DNA of 64,000 nt from Candidatus Thiodiazotropha endoloripes. Lineage in GTDB: Bacteria > Pseudomonadota > Gammaproteobacteria > Chromatiales > Chromatiaceae. Under the pieces are notes generated by a model. It searched no databases and was not told the DNA's origin. It saw nothing but the letters and a program-made list of their open reading frames with translations. Below are positions 52,177 to 61,321 of the stretch, in pieces; position 1 is the first letter of the stretch, and every line of letters starts with the position of its first letter. The stretch lies in the NCBI RefSeq assembly GCF_001708965.1, contig NZ_LVJW01000003.1, forward strand, positions 620,001 through 684,000. Reading direction: 5' to 3'. A program made the position numbers and the translations under genes.

Positions 52177-52382
52177 TGAAAGAGTACTTTTCTACAAATT
52201 GGGAGGCGATGACCACCAACGATTGGATCGGCATGATCATGACGGTGGTCACCTTCTTCCTGATGATAGGCGTATATTTCTACGCGCTACGTCCAAAGAA
52301 CAAGGATAAGCTTGAAAAGAATCGGTTTATCCCAATGGACGATGATGCAATTGATAGCGGAGATAAAAATGGCGGAAAATAA
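52176..52382 (+). CDS. ccoQ: cbb3 oxidase subunit CcoQ
   Basis: CcoQ (FixQ), 68 residues, one transmembrane helix (IGMIMTVVTFFLMIGVYFYAL) and a charged C-terminal tail (KNKDKLEKNRFIPMDDDA). It stabilises the oxidase core. Its start overlaps the ccoO stop and its end overlaps the ccoP start by 14 bp. A shorter form from an internal ATG at residue 12 is possible. Confidence 0.9.
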   Translation: MKEYFSTNWEAMTTNDWIGMIMTVVTFFLMIGVYFYALRPKNKDKLEKNRFIPMDDDAIDSGDKNGGK

Positions 52383-53220
52383 TCCTTTTCCGGGTGAAAA
52401 TAACACCGGACATATTTGGGACGACAACCTCCGGGAGCTGAGTAATCCTCCTCCACGGTGGTGGATGATCGCCTTCTGGGCATCAGTAATCTGGTGGATT
52501 GCCTATGGCGTTCTCTATCCCATGTGGCCAGTAGGTCAGGAGCCTACACAGGGCATCATGGGTTGGAGTCAGATGGATGAGTACAAGAAGGGTGTGGACG
52601 AGGTTGAAGCTGTACGTGCCGAGTTCGAAACCCAGATCAAGGGTATGTCAGCCAAAGAGATTCTGGCTACACCTGCTCTGACTCAATACACCATCGCTTC
52701 TGCGAAGGTACTGTTTGGTGACAACTGTGCGGCCTGTCATGGTGGCGGTGGTCAGGGTGGCCCCGGTTATCCTGTACTGGCTGACGACGATTGGCTCTAC
52801 GGCGGTAGTGTCGACAACATTTCGCAGACGATCACCATGGGTCGTAAGGGCATCATGACCGCACACGGCAAGATCCTCTCGGACGCAGAGATCGACAGCT
52901 TGTCCGAAGCCATCATGGCGGGTAACCCCACTTCTGATCCTAACTTCACTCAGAAGGGTTGTATCGCCTGTCACGGTATGGACGGTAAAGGTATGGCCGT
53001 ACTCGGTTCAGCCAATCTGACCGATGGCATCTATCGTTTTATGCCTGCTGAAGGTGAGACCCTGCTCGACAGCATCAAATACTCCATCAAGTACGGAGTA
53101 AATGACGCAACTGAGCCTAAGACTCGTGATGCTGTTATGCCGGCTTTCGGTGGTCGTCTGTCAGAAGATGACATTAAAAAGCTTGCTGTCTATGTCCACA
53201 GATTCGGTGGCGGACAATAA
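52369..53220 (+). CDS. ccoP: cbb3-type cytochrome c oxidase subunit III
   Basis: CcoP, 283 residues, a diheme cytochrome c with an N-terminal membrane region (WWMIAFWASVIWWIAYGVLYPMWP) and two heme motifs, CAACH and CIACH. The ATG at 52369 overlaps ccoQ and begins MAENNPFPGENNTGHIWDDNL, the family N-terminus; the open frame runs further upstream inside ccoQ. It accepts electrons from soluble cytochrome c. Confidence 0.96.
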   Translation: MAENNPFPGENNTGHIWDDNLRELSNPPPRWWMIAFWASVIWWIAYGVLYPMWPVGQEPTQGIMGWSQMDEYKKGVDEVEAVRAEFETQIKGMSAKEILATPALTQYTIASAKVLFGDNCAACHGGGGQGGPGYPVLADDDWLYGGSVDNISQTITMGRKGIMTAHGKILSDAEIDSLSEAIMAGNPTSDPNFTQKGCIACHGMDGKGMAVLGSANLTDGIYRFMPAEGETLLDSIKYSIKYGVNDATEPKTRDAVMPAFGGRLSEDDIKKLAVYVHRFGGGQ

Positions 53221-53305
53221 GGCTTTTTAAAGCCGACAGAGCATTTTTTTCACCATGGCCGTGTGAGCATGGAAACTCACACGGTTACAAGATAAGGGGA
53301 TTGCT

Positions 53306-53431
53306 ATGAACGGAGATGCAGTTTTTTGGGGTTCAATAGTCACCGTGGTGATTAGCGTGGTGATTGTCATCTTCTTGGGCTTCAAGGTCAGCAAACTCAT
53401 CAAGAGTGATGCAGAAAAGCATAACGGCTGA
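53306..53431 (+). CDS. single-helix small protein, CcoM-like
   Basis: A 41-residue frame with an AAGGGGA ribosome site 6 bp upstream of the ATG. It is one transmembrane helix (GSIVTVVISVVIVIFLGF) with a short basic tail (KVSKLIKSDAEKHNG). It lies 85 bp after ccoP and is followed at once by an intrinsic terminator, so it is the last gene of the ccoNOQP transcript. Position, size and shape match CcoM, the small stabilising subunit known from Pseudomonas stutzeri cbb3 oxidase; sequence identity to it is not established here. Confidence 0.65.
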   Translation: MNGDAVFWGSIVTVVISVVIVIFLGFKVSKLIKSDAEKHNG

Positions 53432-53453
53432 GCAAGATTCGCTCTAAGTTAAG

Positions 53454-53483
53454 AAAGGGGGGTATAGATACCCCCCTTTTTTT
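53454..53483 (+). terminator. intrinsic terminator of the cco structural operon
   Basis: GGGGGGTAT pairs with ATACCCCCC, flanked by AAA and followed by seven T. It ends the transcript after the CcoM-like gene. Confidence 0.9.
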
Positions 53484-53817
53484 ATGTAAGAAAAGTTACA
53501 GTCTCACGGCTTCTGCTGCGGTGTAATAACACTTGCTTTAATTAGGGATTTGCGTCTGTCGGGTGAGCTTTTTTCAGGCAGCTTATTCAAGCAGGTTAGG
53601 TAATTAAAACAGTATGTTACTGATTTAAGCTATTCAATATTTCCAGCATCGCGAAACCGCTGAAATCGTTTTGAGTCGTGGCATAATTCTGTAAAATAGC
53701 CATGGAGTGTTGTTTAATTGCTTCTAACTTATTGATAAATCGCATGGCTTGATGATAAGCCTGTCTATATCATTTTTTTCTTATTTACCCCCCCACTGCT
53801 TCAGAGGAGTAGAGCCA
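53484..53817. other. intergenic region before ccoG
   Basis: 334 bp without a gene. It must contain the ccoG promoter. A C/T-rich run at 53773-53795 precedes the GAGGAG ribosome site at 53804-53809. No Fnr-type site was found here by eye. Confidence 0.4.
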
Positions 53818-55254
53818 TTGAGCGCTAGTGATACGACTGCATCCAAACAACAGGTTGTGGATGACCTATACGCTGAATCCGCACATTGGCATCTGAATAC
53901 CGGTGAAGAGACGATTCATGCCAAACGTATGGGTGGTCACTGGCGAAACTTGAAATGGCTGGCGGCCTCTTTCTGGATCATCTATTTCATCGGTCCCTAT
54001 TTTCAGTGGGGTGATCGTCAAGCGGTACTGTTCGATATCCCGAACAGACAATTTCATATTCTTGGTGCAACCATTCTGCCTCAGGACTTCTGGATGCTCT
54101 CACTGACCCTGCTGTTTTTTGCCCTGTTGCTGGCTGTGGCAACGGCGCTGGCTGGCCGGGTCTATTGTGGCTTTTTCTGCTTTCAGACCGTTTGGACCGA
54201 TGTGTTCACTTGGCTGGAAGAGAAGCTCGAAGGTAATCCGGTCAAAAGACGTAAACTTGAAAAAGAGCCTCTTAATGGGAGAAAGATCAGAATCAAGATA
54301 ACCAAACACTTGATCTGGTTGCTGATCTCGGTTCTGACAGGCATCAGTTTTGTTGCCTGGTTTTATGATGCTTTTGACCTTTGGCGCGACATTTTCACCC
54401 TGCAGGCAGGCTCGGTGGCGTTTGGCACCATTGCGCTGTTTACGGTAGGAACCTATGTACTGGCTGGCTATATGCGTGAGCAGGCCTGCTTCTGGCTCTG
54501 CCCCTATGCCAGAATCCAAGGGGTAATGATCGATAAAACCACCGTCGTACCCTCCTATGATTTTCATCGTGGTGAGCCCAGAGGGCGCATCAAGAAGGGG
54601 CAACCGGAAGAAGAGCGGACAACCGGTGATTGCGTGGACTGCAAGCAGTGTATCGCTGTCTGTCCAACTGGTGTGGATATCCGTCATGGTCAGCAGGAAG
54701 GCTGCATCATGTGTGCACTCTGCATCGATGCCTGCGACGAGGTGATGGAGAAGGTCGGCCGACCCACAGGTCTGATTCGTTATGAGTCCTTTGAGTCTCT
54801 TGAGGCGAACAAGAAGCCGGTGCCACTCTACAAGCGCCCCAGAGTTTGGGTCTATTCCGCGATTATGACACTGGCGCTGGCCGGTATTGCCTATGGTTTG
54901 ACCTCACTTGCACCCTTGGAGATCAAGGTGATCCATGATCGCCAGCCACTCTTCGTATTGCAGAGTGACGGCAGCATTCAGAACAAATATACGGTCAAAA
55001 TCCTCAACAAAATGACCAATGACCTTCCGGTCACCATCAGTGCTGAAGGCCTGGATGGTCTGATACTGGTCGATGCGGACCAAGTCACCACAGCTCGCCG
55101 TGGCAAGGTCACACCTCGAACCGTGTTTGTTCGGGTGCCCCAGGAGAAGCTGACGGCTGAGAGTCTGCCGATCATCTTCAAAGTTCGGGGTGAACGGGAT
55201 GGTGAGGTGCTGGAAAACAGCCGAACGAGCGTTTTTATTGGCCCAAAACGCTAG
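53818..55254 (+). CDS. ccoG: cbb3 oxidase copper-reducing assembly protein CcoG
   Basis: CcoG (RdxA/FixG), 478 residues, a membrane protein that reduces Cu(II) for oxidase assembly. Five or so membrane segments; a CysCys-containing pattern GRVYCGFFCFQTVWTD and FWLCPYARIQGVM; two [4Fe-4S] groups CVDCKQCIAVC and CIMCALCIDAC; and a C-terminal Ig-like periplasmic domain. TTG at 53818 is chosen because GAGGAG lies 8 bp upstream; an ATG at 53749 would add 23 residues that include a spurious hydrophobic stretch. A terminator follows the gene. Confidence 0.92.
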   Translation: MSASDTTASKQQVVDDLYAESAHWHLNTGEETIHAKRMGGHWRNLKWLAASFWIIYFIGPYFQWGDRQAVLFDIPNRQFHILGATILPQDFWMLSLTLLFFALLLAVATALAGRVYCGFFCFQTVWTDVFTWLEEKLEGNPVKRRKLEKEPLNGRKIRIKITKHLIWLLISVLTGISFVAWFYDAFDLWRDIFTLQAGSVAFGTIALFTVGTYVLAGYMREQACFWLCPYARIQGVMIDKTTVVPSYDFHRGEPRGRIKKGQPEEERTTGDCVDCKQCIAVCPTGVDIRHGQQEGCIMCALCIDACDEVMEKVGRPTGLIRYESFESLEANKKPVPLYKRPRVWVYSAIMTLALAGIAYGLTSLAPLEIKVIHDRQPLFVLQSDGSIQNKYTVKILNKMTNDLPVTISAEGLDGLILVDADQVTTARRGKVTPRTVFVRVPQEKLTAESLPIIFKVRGERDGEVLENSRTSVFIGPKR

Positions 55255-55280
55255 CTCTTGGTAAAATAGCCGACAATCTC

Positions 55281-55317
55281 AGGGCGGGCAGCGATGTCCG
55301 CCCTTTTCATTTTTTTA
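55281..55317 (+). terminator. intrinsic terminator after ccoG
   Basis: GGGCGG pairs with CCGCCC, extended inward by three more pairs around a GCGA loop, followed by TTTTCATTTTTTT. It separates ccoG from ccoH. Confidence 0.8.
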
Positions 55318-55342
55318 TGCATAGTCGTTATAATTTGTAGCC

Positions 55343-55846
55343 ATGACAGAGAAAAAATCAGCTTGGAGAAGTCCCTGGGTAATCGGTTGGGTGGCCATGG
55401 TGGTGGTTTTCTTCACCATGAACATGATCATGATCTACCTGGCAACCCAGAACAACCCGGGTTTGGTTGTGGATGACTTCTATGACCGTGGCCAGGATTA
55501 TGAGAAAAACATGCTCAAACGCCAGGCAAGAGACCCAAAATGGGTGATGAAGATCAAACTGCCTTCTAAGATCGAGATTGGCCAGCCGGTAGTTTGCCAA
55601 TATACGGTAAAAGACCGCGAAGGCACCCCGATCGACCGTGATGAAGTCACTTTTCATGCCTATCGGCCGTCTGATGCCGGTCAGGATTTTTCTGTACCCA
55701 TGCAGCGGATCGGCCCTGGTCTCTACGAGGCGACAGTGAGTTTTCCTCTGAAGGGCGCCTGGGACCTGCTGGTCAGTATCCGCAACGGCGAGGATGAATA
55801 CCAGGTACCCAAACGTATCGGTGTGGGTATAGATTGGGTGCCTTAG
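55343..55846 (+). CDS. ccoH: cbb3 oxidase assembly protein CcoH (FixH)
   Basis: CcoH, 167 residues, with one N-terminal transmembrane segment (WVIGWVAMVVVFFTMNMIMIYLA) and a periplasmic Ig-like domain (FHAYRPSDAGQDFSVPMQRIGPGLYEATV). It takes part in cbb3 maturation with CcoI and CcoS. No clear ribosome site stands out. It is followed by ccoI after 135 bp, with an AGGAGAG site near the latter. Confidence 0.94.
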   Translation: MTEKKSAWRSPWVIGWVAMVVVFFTMNMIMIYLATQNNPGLVVDDFYDRGQDYEKNMLKRQARDPKWVMKIKLPSKIEIGQPVVCQYTVKDREGTPIDRDEVTFHAYRPSDAGQDFSVPMQRIGPGLYEATVSFPLKGAWDLLVSIRNGEDEYQVPKRIGVGIDWVP

Positions 55847-55981
55847 CAGCTGATCTTATAGGGTTAATTGAGTGATATTGAGCTGATTCAGGACAAAGCA
55901 GTGCCAAGGAATTCTGTCATCACAGAGCGCTTAATCCCGGTTTGACCGGACAAAGATCATTATCTCTTCGCAGGAGAGTCC

Positions 55982-58480
55982 GTGTCACATGTAGAGGCCT
56001 CTGAAGGCTGCTTCCACTGCCAACTTCCCATTCCCATTGAGGACGAAGTGATCGGCACGATCGAGGGCGAGGAGCAGCATTTCTGCTGTCTTGGCTGTAA
56101 AGCGGTCTGCGAAGCCATCTACGATGCCGGGCTGGAAGGCTTCTATCAGCGTACCCCTGACGGCACCAGTCTGGCGCCTCCACCGGAAATACCCACCGAA
56201 CTGGCATTGTACGATCTGGATGATGTGCAGGCTGAATTCGTCGGCGAACTGGGTGAAGAGCGGGATATCCATCTGTTGATTGAGGGGATACACTGCGCTG
56301 CCTGTGTATGGCTGATTGAACACACCCTGAATCCCGTAACCGGCATTATCTCCGCTCAGGTCAATCTCTCAGGCAAGCGGCTTCATGTCAGGTGGCACAA
56401 CAGTGCAATCTCTCTCTCCCAGATCATTCAGCGCCTCGGGCAGATCGGTTATGCGGCCGTTCCCTACGATCCCGAAGCCGCAGAGGGCGCGATAAAAAAA
56501 CAGAATCGCCATCTGCTCTATCGAATGGCCTTCGCCGCCTTCGGTATGATGAACCTGATGTGGATCTCCATTGCCCTCTACGCGGGGGCGAGTGAAGGGG
56601 AGTTTCGAAGCCTTTTCCATTGGATCGGCTTCGCCTTGGCGACACCGGTGCTGATCTATTCGGGGTATCCGTTCTATAAAGGTGCCTGGTCCGGACTGCG
56701 TAACATGCATCTGGGAATGGATCTGCCAATTGCGATCGGCGCCACCATTACCTATCTCTACTCTCTCTACATCACTCTGAGTGGCAGTACCGTGGGGGAG
56801 GTCTATTACGATACGGTGGTGAATTTTCTGTTTGTCATCCTGGTGGGGCGCTATCTGGAAGCAATGTCGAAGCGCCAGGCAGTGGCGGCCACCCAGCGTC
56901 TTCTCGATCTGCAACCGAGGGTAGCCACCCGTCTATCCCGGGATGGTGTCGAAGAGGTTGTGCCGATTCGTGCCATTGCAGTGGGTGAGCTGGTATTGGT
57001 CAAACCGGGTGAACGGGTGCCGGTGGATGGTATTGTGAAGATGGGCGAGAGCTCGATTGACGAAGCGATGCTCACCGGTGAGTCCCAGGCCATCGATAAA
57101 CAGTCTGGTGATTCAGTCTCTGCCGGAACCATCAACGGCGCCGGAGCTCTCCAGGTGGAGGTTTCCGGCCTGCTGAAGAATACCGCACTTGGGCGGATTA
57201 TCAGTCTGGTTGAGGAGGCGCAGGGTTCTAAGGCACCGATTCAGTGTCTGGCCGATCAAATCGTCCCCTGGTTCGTCGCTGTGACACTGGCGTTGGCGAC
57301 TCTGACCTTTCTCTATTGGGTCAACAGCGATTTTGAAATTGCCCTGCTGGCGGCAACCTCCGTGTTGATCATTACCTGTCCCTGCGCATTTGGCCTGGCA
57401 ACCCCCATGTCAATTGCCGTGGCCTCGGGGCTTGGCGCCAAATACGGCATTCTGGTCAAGAACGGTGAGGTGCTTGAAACCCTCTCCACCATTAACCATG
57501 TGGTGTTCGATAAAACCGGTACCCTGACAGAGGGAGGGCTCTCTGTCGTCGGCATCTATACCGATCGTGAGCAGTGGCAGGAGGGTGATGAGCAAGTATC
57601 GGATTCGCTGGTGGAATTAATGGCGCTGCTGGCCGCTGTTGAGCGGCAGTCAGAGCATCCTACGGCTGAGTCGGTGGTGAATTGGGATGAGACATTCAAT
57701 CACTTGCAGACCCGATATCGATGCACTGATTTCAAGGCCCTTCCCGGACTTGGTGTGACCGGGCTGGTCGATGAGCAGCAGCTGACCATCGGCAATCTCT
57801 CGCTGCTGGAGCGGCGGCAGTGCCAGATGTCCGACGGGCTGGAACAGCACGCCCGTCAGCTCGATGAACAAGGCATCGGCTGGTTCCGGGTGGCGATCAA
57901 TGACAAAGAGACGGCGCTGATTGCTGTCGAAGACCGTATCAGGCCGGATGCCAAAGCGCTGATTGGGTCATTGAAAGCTGAGGGCATTGCTGTGACGCTG
58001 CTCAGTGGTGATCGCCGGCGTGCTGCAGAAGCAATTGCTGAGCGCCTCGGTGGCATGGAGGTGATTGCTGAGGTGCTTCCCGAGGAAAAAGATCAAGTAA
58101 TCAGTCAGTTGCAGTCAGATGGGCATCGTGTGGCGATGGTAGGTGATGGGGTTAACGATGCCCCGGCACTGGTCCGGGCTGATGTGGGTATTGCCATGGG
58201 CTCAGGTACGGATGTCTCCATAGCCAGTGCCGATATCGTGTTGATGAGCAGTGAGCTGGAGCGGGTGCGTCTTGCCATCGGCTTATCCCGCAGGGCGTTG
58301 CTCACGATACGTCAAAATATCGGTATCTCAATAACCTACAATATTATTATGGTGCCATTGGCGATGGCAGCTGTGGTGACGCCATTGGTAGCCGCCATCT
58401 CTATGCCATTGAGTTCGCTGGCGGTTATCGGTAATTCTGCCCGTATCCGTACCCTGTTCAAAGGTGTTAAAGTAAACTAG
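55982..58480 (+). CDS. ccoI: copper-transporting P-type ATPase CcoI
   Basis: CcoI (FixI), 832 residues, exports copper for the CuB site. N-terminal CFHCQLPIPIED with a second CCLGCKAVC, then an HMA domain with CAACVW. Eight membrane segments; the transport site CPC lies in CPCAFGLATPM, the phosphorylation site is DKTGTLTEG, and GDGVNDAPAL closes the P-domain. The start is GTG at 55982, with AGGAGAG upstream. ccoS follows after 42 bp. Confidence 0.96.
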   Translation: MSHVEASEGCFHCQLPIPIEDEVIGTIEGEEQHFCCLGCKAVCEAIYDAGLEGFYQRTPDGTSLAPPPEIPTELALYDLDDVQAEFVGELGEERDIHLLIEGIHCAACVWLIEHTLNPVTGIISAQVNLSGKRLHVRWHNSAISLSQIIQRLGQIGYAAVPYDPEAAEGAIKKQNRHLLYRMAFAAFGMMNLMWISIALYAGASEGEFRSLFHWIGFALATPVLIYSGYPFYKGAWSGLRNMHLGMDLPIAIGATITYLYSLYITLSGSTVGEVYYDTVVNFLFVILVGRYLEAMSKRQAVAATQRLLDLQPRVATRLSRDGVEEVVPIRAIAVGELVLVKPGERVPVDGIVKMGESSIDEAMLTGESQAIDKQSGDSVSAGTINGAGALQVEVSGLLKNTALGRIISLVEEAQGSKAPIQCLADQIVPWFVAVTLALATLTFLYWVNSDFEIALLAATSVLIITCPCAFGLATPMSIAVASGLGAKYGILVKNGEVLETLSTINHVVFDKTGTLTEGGLSVVGIYTDREQWQEGDEQVSDSLVELMALLAAVERQSEHPTAESVVNWDETFNHLQTRYRCTDFKALPGLGVTGLVDEQQLTIGNLSLLERRQCQMSDGLEQHARQLDEQGIGWFRVAINDKETALIAVEDRIRPDAKALIGSLKAEGIAVTLLSGDRRRAAEAIAERLGGMEVIAEVLPEEKDQVISQLQSDGHRVAMVGDGVNDAPALVRADVGIAMGSGTDVSIASADIVLMSSELERVRLAIGLSRRALLTIRQNIGISITYNIIMVPLAMAAVVTPLVAAISMPLSSLAVIGNSARIRTLFKGVKVN

Positions 58481-58522
58481 GGCATGGTAATTGGCCCGAG
58501 TCATGTTTGATGGAGTGCATTG

Positions 58523-58732
58523 ATGGATGTGATATATGGCCTGATTCCAGGCATGATCTTCTTGGGGCTGGCCGCCGTGGGGGTGCTGTTCTGGGCCGCC
58601 CGCAGTGGCCAATTTGATGACCTGGAGGGTGAGGCCCATCGAATCCTGATGGATGACGATATCGCACCCGCGAAAAAGCCCAAAAAAGGTCTGCCAAAAC
58701 AGATGATGCCGGACGCAGAGGATCAGGATTAG
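58523..58732 (+). CDS. ccoS: cbb3 oxidase maturation protein CcoS
   Basis: CcoS, 69 residues, one N-terminal transmembrane segment (YGLIPGMIFLGLAAVGVLFWAA), then the conserved SGQFDDLEGEAHRILMDDD. It is needed to insert cofactors into cbb3 oxidase. A GGAG site lies 8 bp before the ATG at 58523; a TTG just before it is not used. It is the last gene of the cco set. Confidence 0.95.
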   Translation: MDVIYGLIPGMIFLGLAAVGVLFWAARSGQFDDLEGEAHRILMDDDIAPAKKPKKGLPKQMMPDAEDQD

Positions 58733-58749
58733 ACCTGCTTTCCAGCGTT

Positions 58750-59445
58750 TCAGCTGTTCTTCATTTTTTCTTCGTATTGAGCATTACTGTTTTTGATCTG
58801 CTCCACCAATCCTTGGATACGTTCCAGGGGCATATACTGAATAAGCTCCTTTCCCTCAGGATTGAGTCCGATGGTCATGCCTCGATCAGGATAGATCCAA
58901 TGGGTGACACCGGTTTCCGTTTCGACAATTTTGTCTGTCGGTTCACCGAACCGGCTGTTGATCAGCTCCTCATCCAGATTGGCAGCGGGAATGTAGTTGA
59001 TCAATTCGATCGGCAGTTGTTCGGCGATCTCTAAATCATCACTGCCGAGAACGATTTTATGGGTCGTATCCGATGTGCGGCTGATCCGGGAGCCACGATC
59101 AACCAATTCGTTCAATAGGGATTCATCCGCCTTCAGGGCGAGTATGAAGTCAGCCCTCAGTCCACTGAGAAAAACCCGTTCAAAATAGGCCTCAAGTGCT
59201 GGTTGTCCATCTGCACCGACAAACAGATTGACCTTGCCCTGGTTTTTGAATATCTCCCTCGCCTCTGGCAACAGGCTTTTGTTGAGGGTTAGGTCAAATA
59301 CTTGTATCTCGTTGTTGGCGGTCACCTGGATCTCCCAGGGTAGCTTTGGATCACTGTCAACCTTGCGTCCACCCGGAAGTAGAACGGCGAGGGCGACCGC
59401 CACTACCGAGAGGGAGATAACCCAAAAGATAATCTTCTTTTCCAT
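58750..59445 (-). CDS. membrane-anchored hypothetical protein, 231 aa
   Basis: One N-terminal transmembrane helix (residues 5-24, IIFWVISLSVVAVALAVLL), then a predicted periplasmic part with mixed strands and helices (LPWEIQVTANNEIQVFDLTL; YFERVFLSGLRADFILALK; THWIYPDRGMTIGLNPEGKELIQ). No catalytic motif. It is convergent with ccoS, with only 17 bp between stops. I do not recognise a named family. Confidence 0.7.
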   Translation of the reverse strand: MEKKIIFWVISLSVVAVALAVLLPGGRKVDSDPKLPWEIQVTANNEIQVFDLTLNKSLLPEAREIFKNQGKVNLFVGADGQPALEAYFERVFLSGLRADFILALKADESLLNELVDRGSRISRTSDTTHKIVLGSDDLEIAEQLPIELINYIPAANLDEELINSRFGEPTDKIVETETGVTHWIYPDRGMTIGLNPEGKELIQYMPLERIQGLVEQIKNSNAQYEEKMKNS

Positions 59446-59781
59446 TTAGTCTTTAACCTGCTGTCGTTACTTCTTGCACTGCATCGCGCCTCGGATATCA
59501 GGCATTGGTATGAGACAGTACACGAGTCACTGCCCCTCACTCTTTGTCGCCAAGCCTGTTCTCTGGCATTATTGCCAGGCTGGGAATCCATAAATCTGCC
59601 AGGCAAAACCGCTGTAGTTCTGCATCTTACCTGCTTTATCTCAGTTTCACAGAGTCTAATCATGAAACTGCGGGATTGTCATGATCAGTATGCTCGACAT
59701 GTTGCCTGGAATTGGCCTGAGTGGCGCCAATCATGGGCTATAACTTATCCGACAACTGAATCACCAGGGGAGGATTCTACA
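59446..59781. other. intergenic region before the small membrane gene
   Basis: 336 bp. A small fold CTGGCA/TGCCAG lies near 59563. An open frame runs through part of it in phase with the next gene, but the GGGGAGG ribosome site at 59767-59773 shows that translation begins at 59782. Confidence 0.4.
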
Positions 59782-59925
59782 ATGGGAAGCGGATTGTGGT
59801 TTATAACAATTCTCAAGGAGCAGCCATGGATCGGCTTGATTGTCGGTATCATATTGTTTTTATTGCTGTTTTTGGCGAAAAAATGGTTGGTGGCCAAGCT
59901 CATGGGAAGTGAAGGTGAGAGCTGA
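59782..59925 (+). CDS. small membrane protein, 47 aa
   Basis: Starts MGSGLWFITILKEQPWIGL and is mainly one transmembrane helix (IGLIVGIILFLLLFLAKKW) with a short tail ending GSEGES. The GGGGAGG ribosome site 8 bp before the ATG is strong evidence for translation. It is followed 139 bp later by another membrane gene on the same strand. Function unknown. Confidence 0.6.
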   Translation: MGSGLWFITILKEQPWIGLIVGIILFLLLFLAKKWLVAKLMGSEGES

Positions 59926-60003
59926 TTGGCTTATATCGCCTACGGGTTTAAACTTAACCCCCAGTTTTTATTGGCATTAATTGCTGTAACGACCGATGGA
60001 GAG

Positions 60004-60017
60004 TTGAATTTCATCAA
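60004..60017. promoter_or_regulatory. possible Fnr-type site
   Basis: TTGAA-TTTC-ATCAA differs from the Fnr consensus in one position. It lies 48 bp before the gene at 60065, a spacing close to class II activator sites if the start of transcription is near. Found by eye only. Confidence 0.35.
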
Positions 60018-60064
60018 CGGATGATGCCACCACATAGGTAACAGACCAGGTATAAAGAAACTCG

Positions 60065-60619
60065 ATGAAATTTGAGATCCAAGAAGAATTGGTACAAAAA
60101 GCCAAGATACCTCATGATGTTTTTCTGACCAATCTGATTGGCAATCACATTTTATGGTTTGTCGCTGCACTGGGTCTGGTGCGCTCCTTTTGGCAGCCAC
60201 TGGCGCTGGTGCCTGTTGTCTCTTTTGCCCTGCTTTTCTATACCCTCTGGCGAGCGAAGAAGTCGAAAGATCGCGATCAGTGGTATGTCTATGCCCATTG
60301 GCAGATTGCTGCCGAGCGAAGCCGTCTGTTTATCTATATGCTGCTGGCGGTACTGACTGTGTTTTTTCTCGGTTGGGCGGGTTACACCTATATGGGCATG
60401 CAGAAAGTTGCTGTCATGGCGATGATCGGTGGTATCGGCATTCTGCCGATCATGGTAACTGTTCTGATCCTGATTCTGATGGAGTCCGATGCCCTGCATC
60501 AGGCAGCTCAGGGTAAACTCGGCAAGCGGATGGTGGAAAAATATCCCTTTCCGGATGATATTGTGATCCTGGAGGATGACAGGGAAGAGGGCTCCGAAAC
60601 GGATACCCAGGCCAATTGA
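60065..60619 (+). CDS. conserved membrane protein of unknown function, 184 aa
   Basis: Four hydrophobic segments (ILWFVAALGLVRSF, PLALVPVVSFALLFYTLW, LFIYMLLAVLTVFFLGWAGYTYM, MAMIGGIGILPIMVTVLILILM) and an acidic C-terminal tail (DIVILEDDREEGSETDTQ). It opens MKFEIQEELVQKAKIPHDVF. I do not recognise a named family. It stands alone, convergent with the gene at 60700. Confidence 0.7.
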   Translation: MKFEIQEELVQKAKIPHDVFLTNLIGNHILWFVAALGLVRSFWQPLALVPVVSFALLFYTLWRAKKSKDRDQWYVYAHWQIAAERSRLFIYMLLAVLTVFFLGWAGYTYMGMQKVAVMAMIGGIGILPIMVTVLILILMESDALHQAAQGKLGKRMVEKYPFPDDIVILEDDREEGSETDTQAN

Positions 60620-60699
60620 AGAAGCTGTCTTAAAAATTAATCCAGCGCCAAATAGTTCACTTTCAGCCACCGGGTTAATAGTACTGCCAGTTGGCTGAT

Positions 60700-61077
60700 C
60701 TACTCTCCGATCATTATCAGAGCTGCAGCCACTCGTCGCCCTTCCGACATCAGAATGTTATAGGTCCGGCAGGCAGCATCGGTGGCCATCACTTCCAGTC
60801 CAATTTGATGTTCCAACAGCGGGCGGATCAGTTGATGATCAGGAAAATGCTGTTTGGAGCCGGTACCCAGCACAACGATCTCCGGGGTCAGGGAGGCCAG
60901 TTGGGCGAAGTCCTCCTGCTTGAGTTCCTGGAATCGGGCGGGACGCCATTCAGGGATGATCCGCTCCGGCATGATGACCAGGCTCTCCCGGTATACCTTG
61001 CCACTGATGGTTATCTCGAATGCCCCGTAGTTCTGGATGGCGTGGCCGCTGTTGTTGTCGTCAAGTATGAATTTCAT
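60700..61077 (-). CDS. Mth938-like domain protein (DUF498)
   Basis: A 125-residue protein of the Mth938/NDUFAF3 family (DUF498). Family features: YRESLVIMPERIIPEWRPARFQEL, PEIVVLGTGSKQHFPDHQL and MATDAACRTYNILMSEGRRVAAALI. The eukaryotic relative helps assemble respiratory complex I, but the role of bacterial members is not established. It is monocistronic and divergent from alaC. Confidence 0.9.
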   Translation of the reverse strand: MKFILDDNNSGHAIQNYGAFEITISGKVYRESLVIMPERIIPEWRPARFQELKQEDFAQLASLTPEIVVLGTGSKQHFPDHQLIRPLLEHQIGLEVMATDAACRTYNILMSEGRRVAAALIMIGE

Positions 61078-61321
61078 AGTCCGACCTTACCGCAAACGGT
61101 GATTGCAAAAAAGTGACCCTTTTTTCCGCTCTATGACAACTGCCGCTGCAGGCTTGAATCGCGGCATAAACAGGTGACTTCACAGCATGCTTGTGACCCT
61201 GAACAGAGAGAATTTCAAAAAAACGCTTTTATCATGCCGGATAAGTGTTTCCTGAATTGATCTTTTATTATGGGTCAGTTAACTTTGTACCTTTTCACCT
61301 AACAGAAAAGTCGAGGTATCC

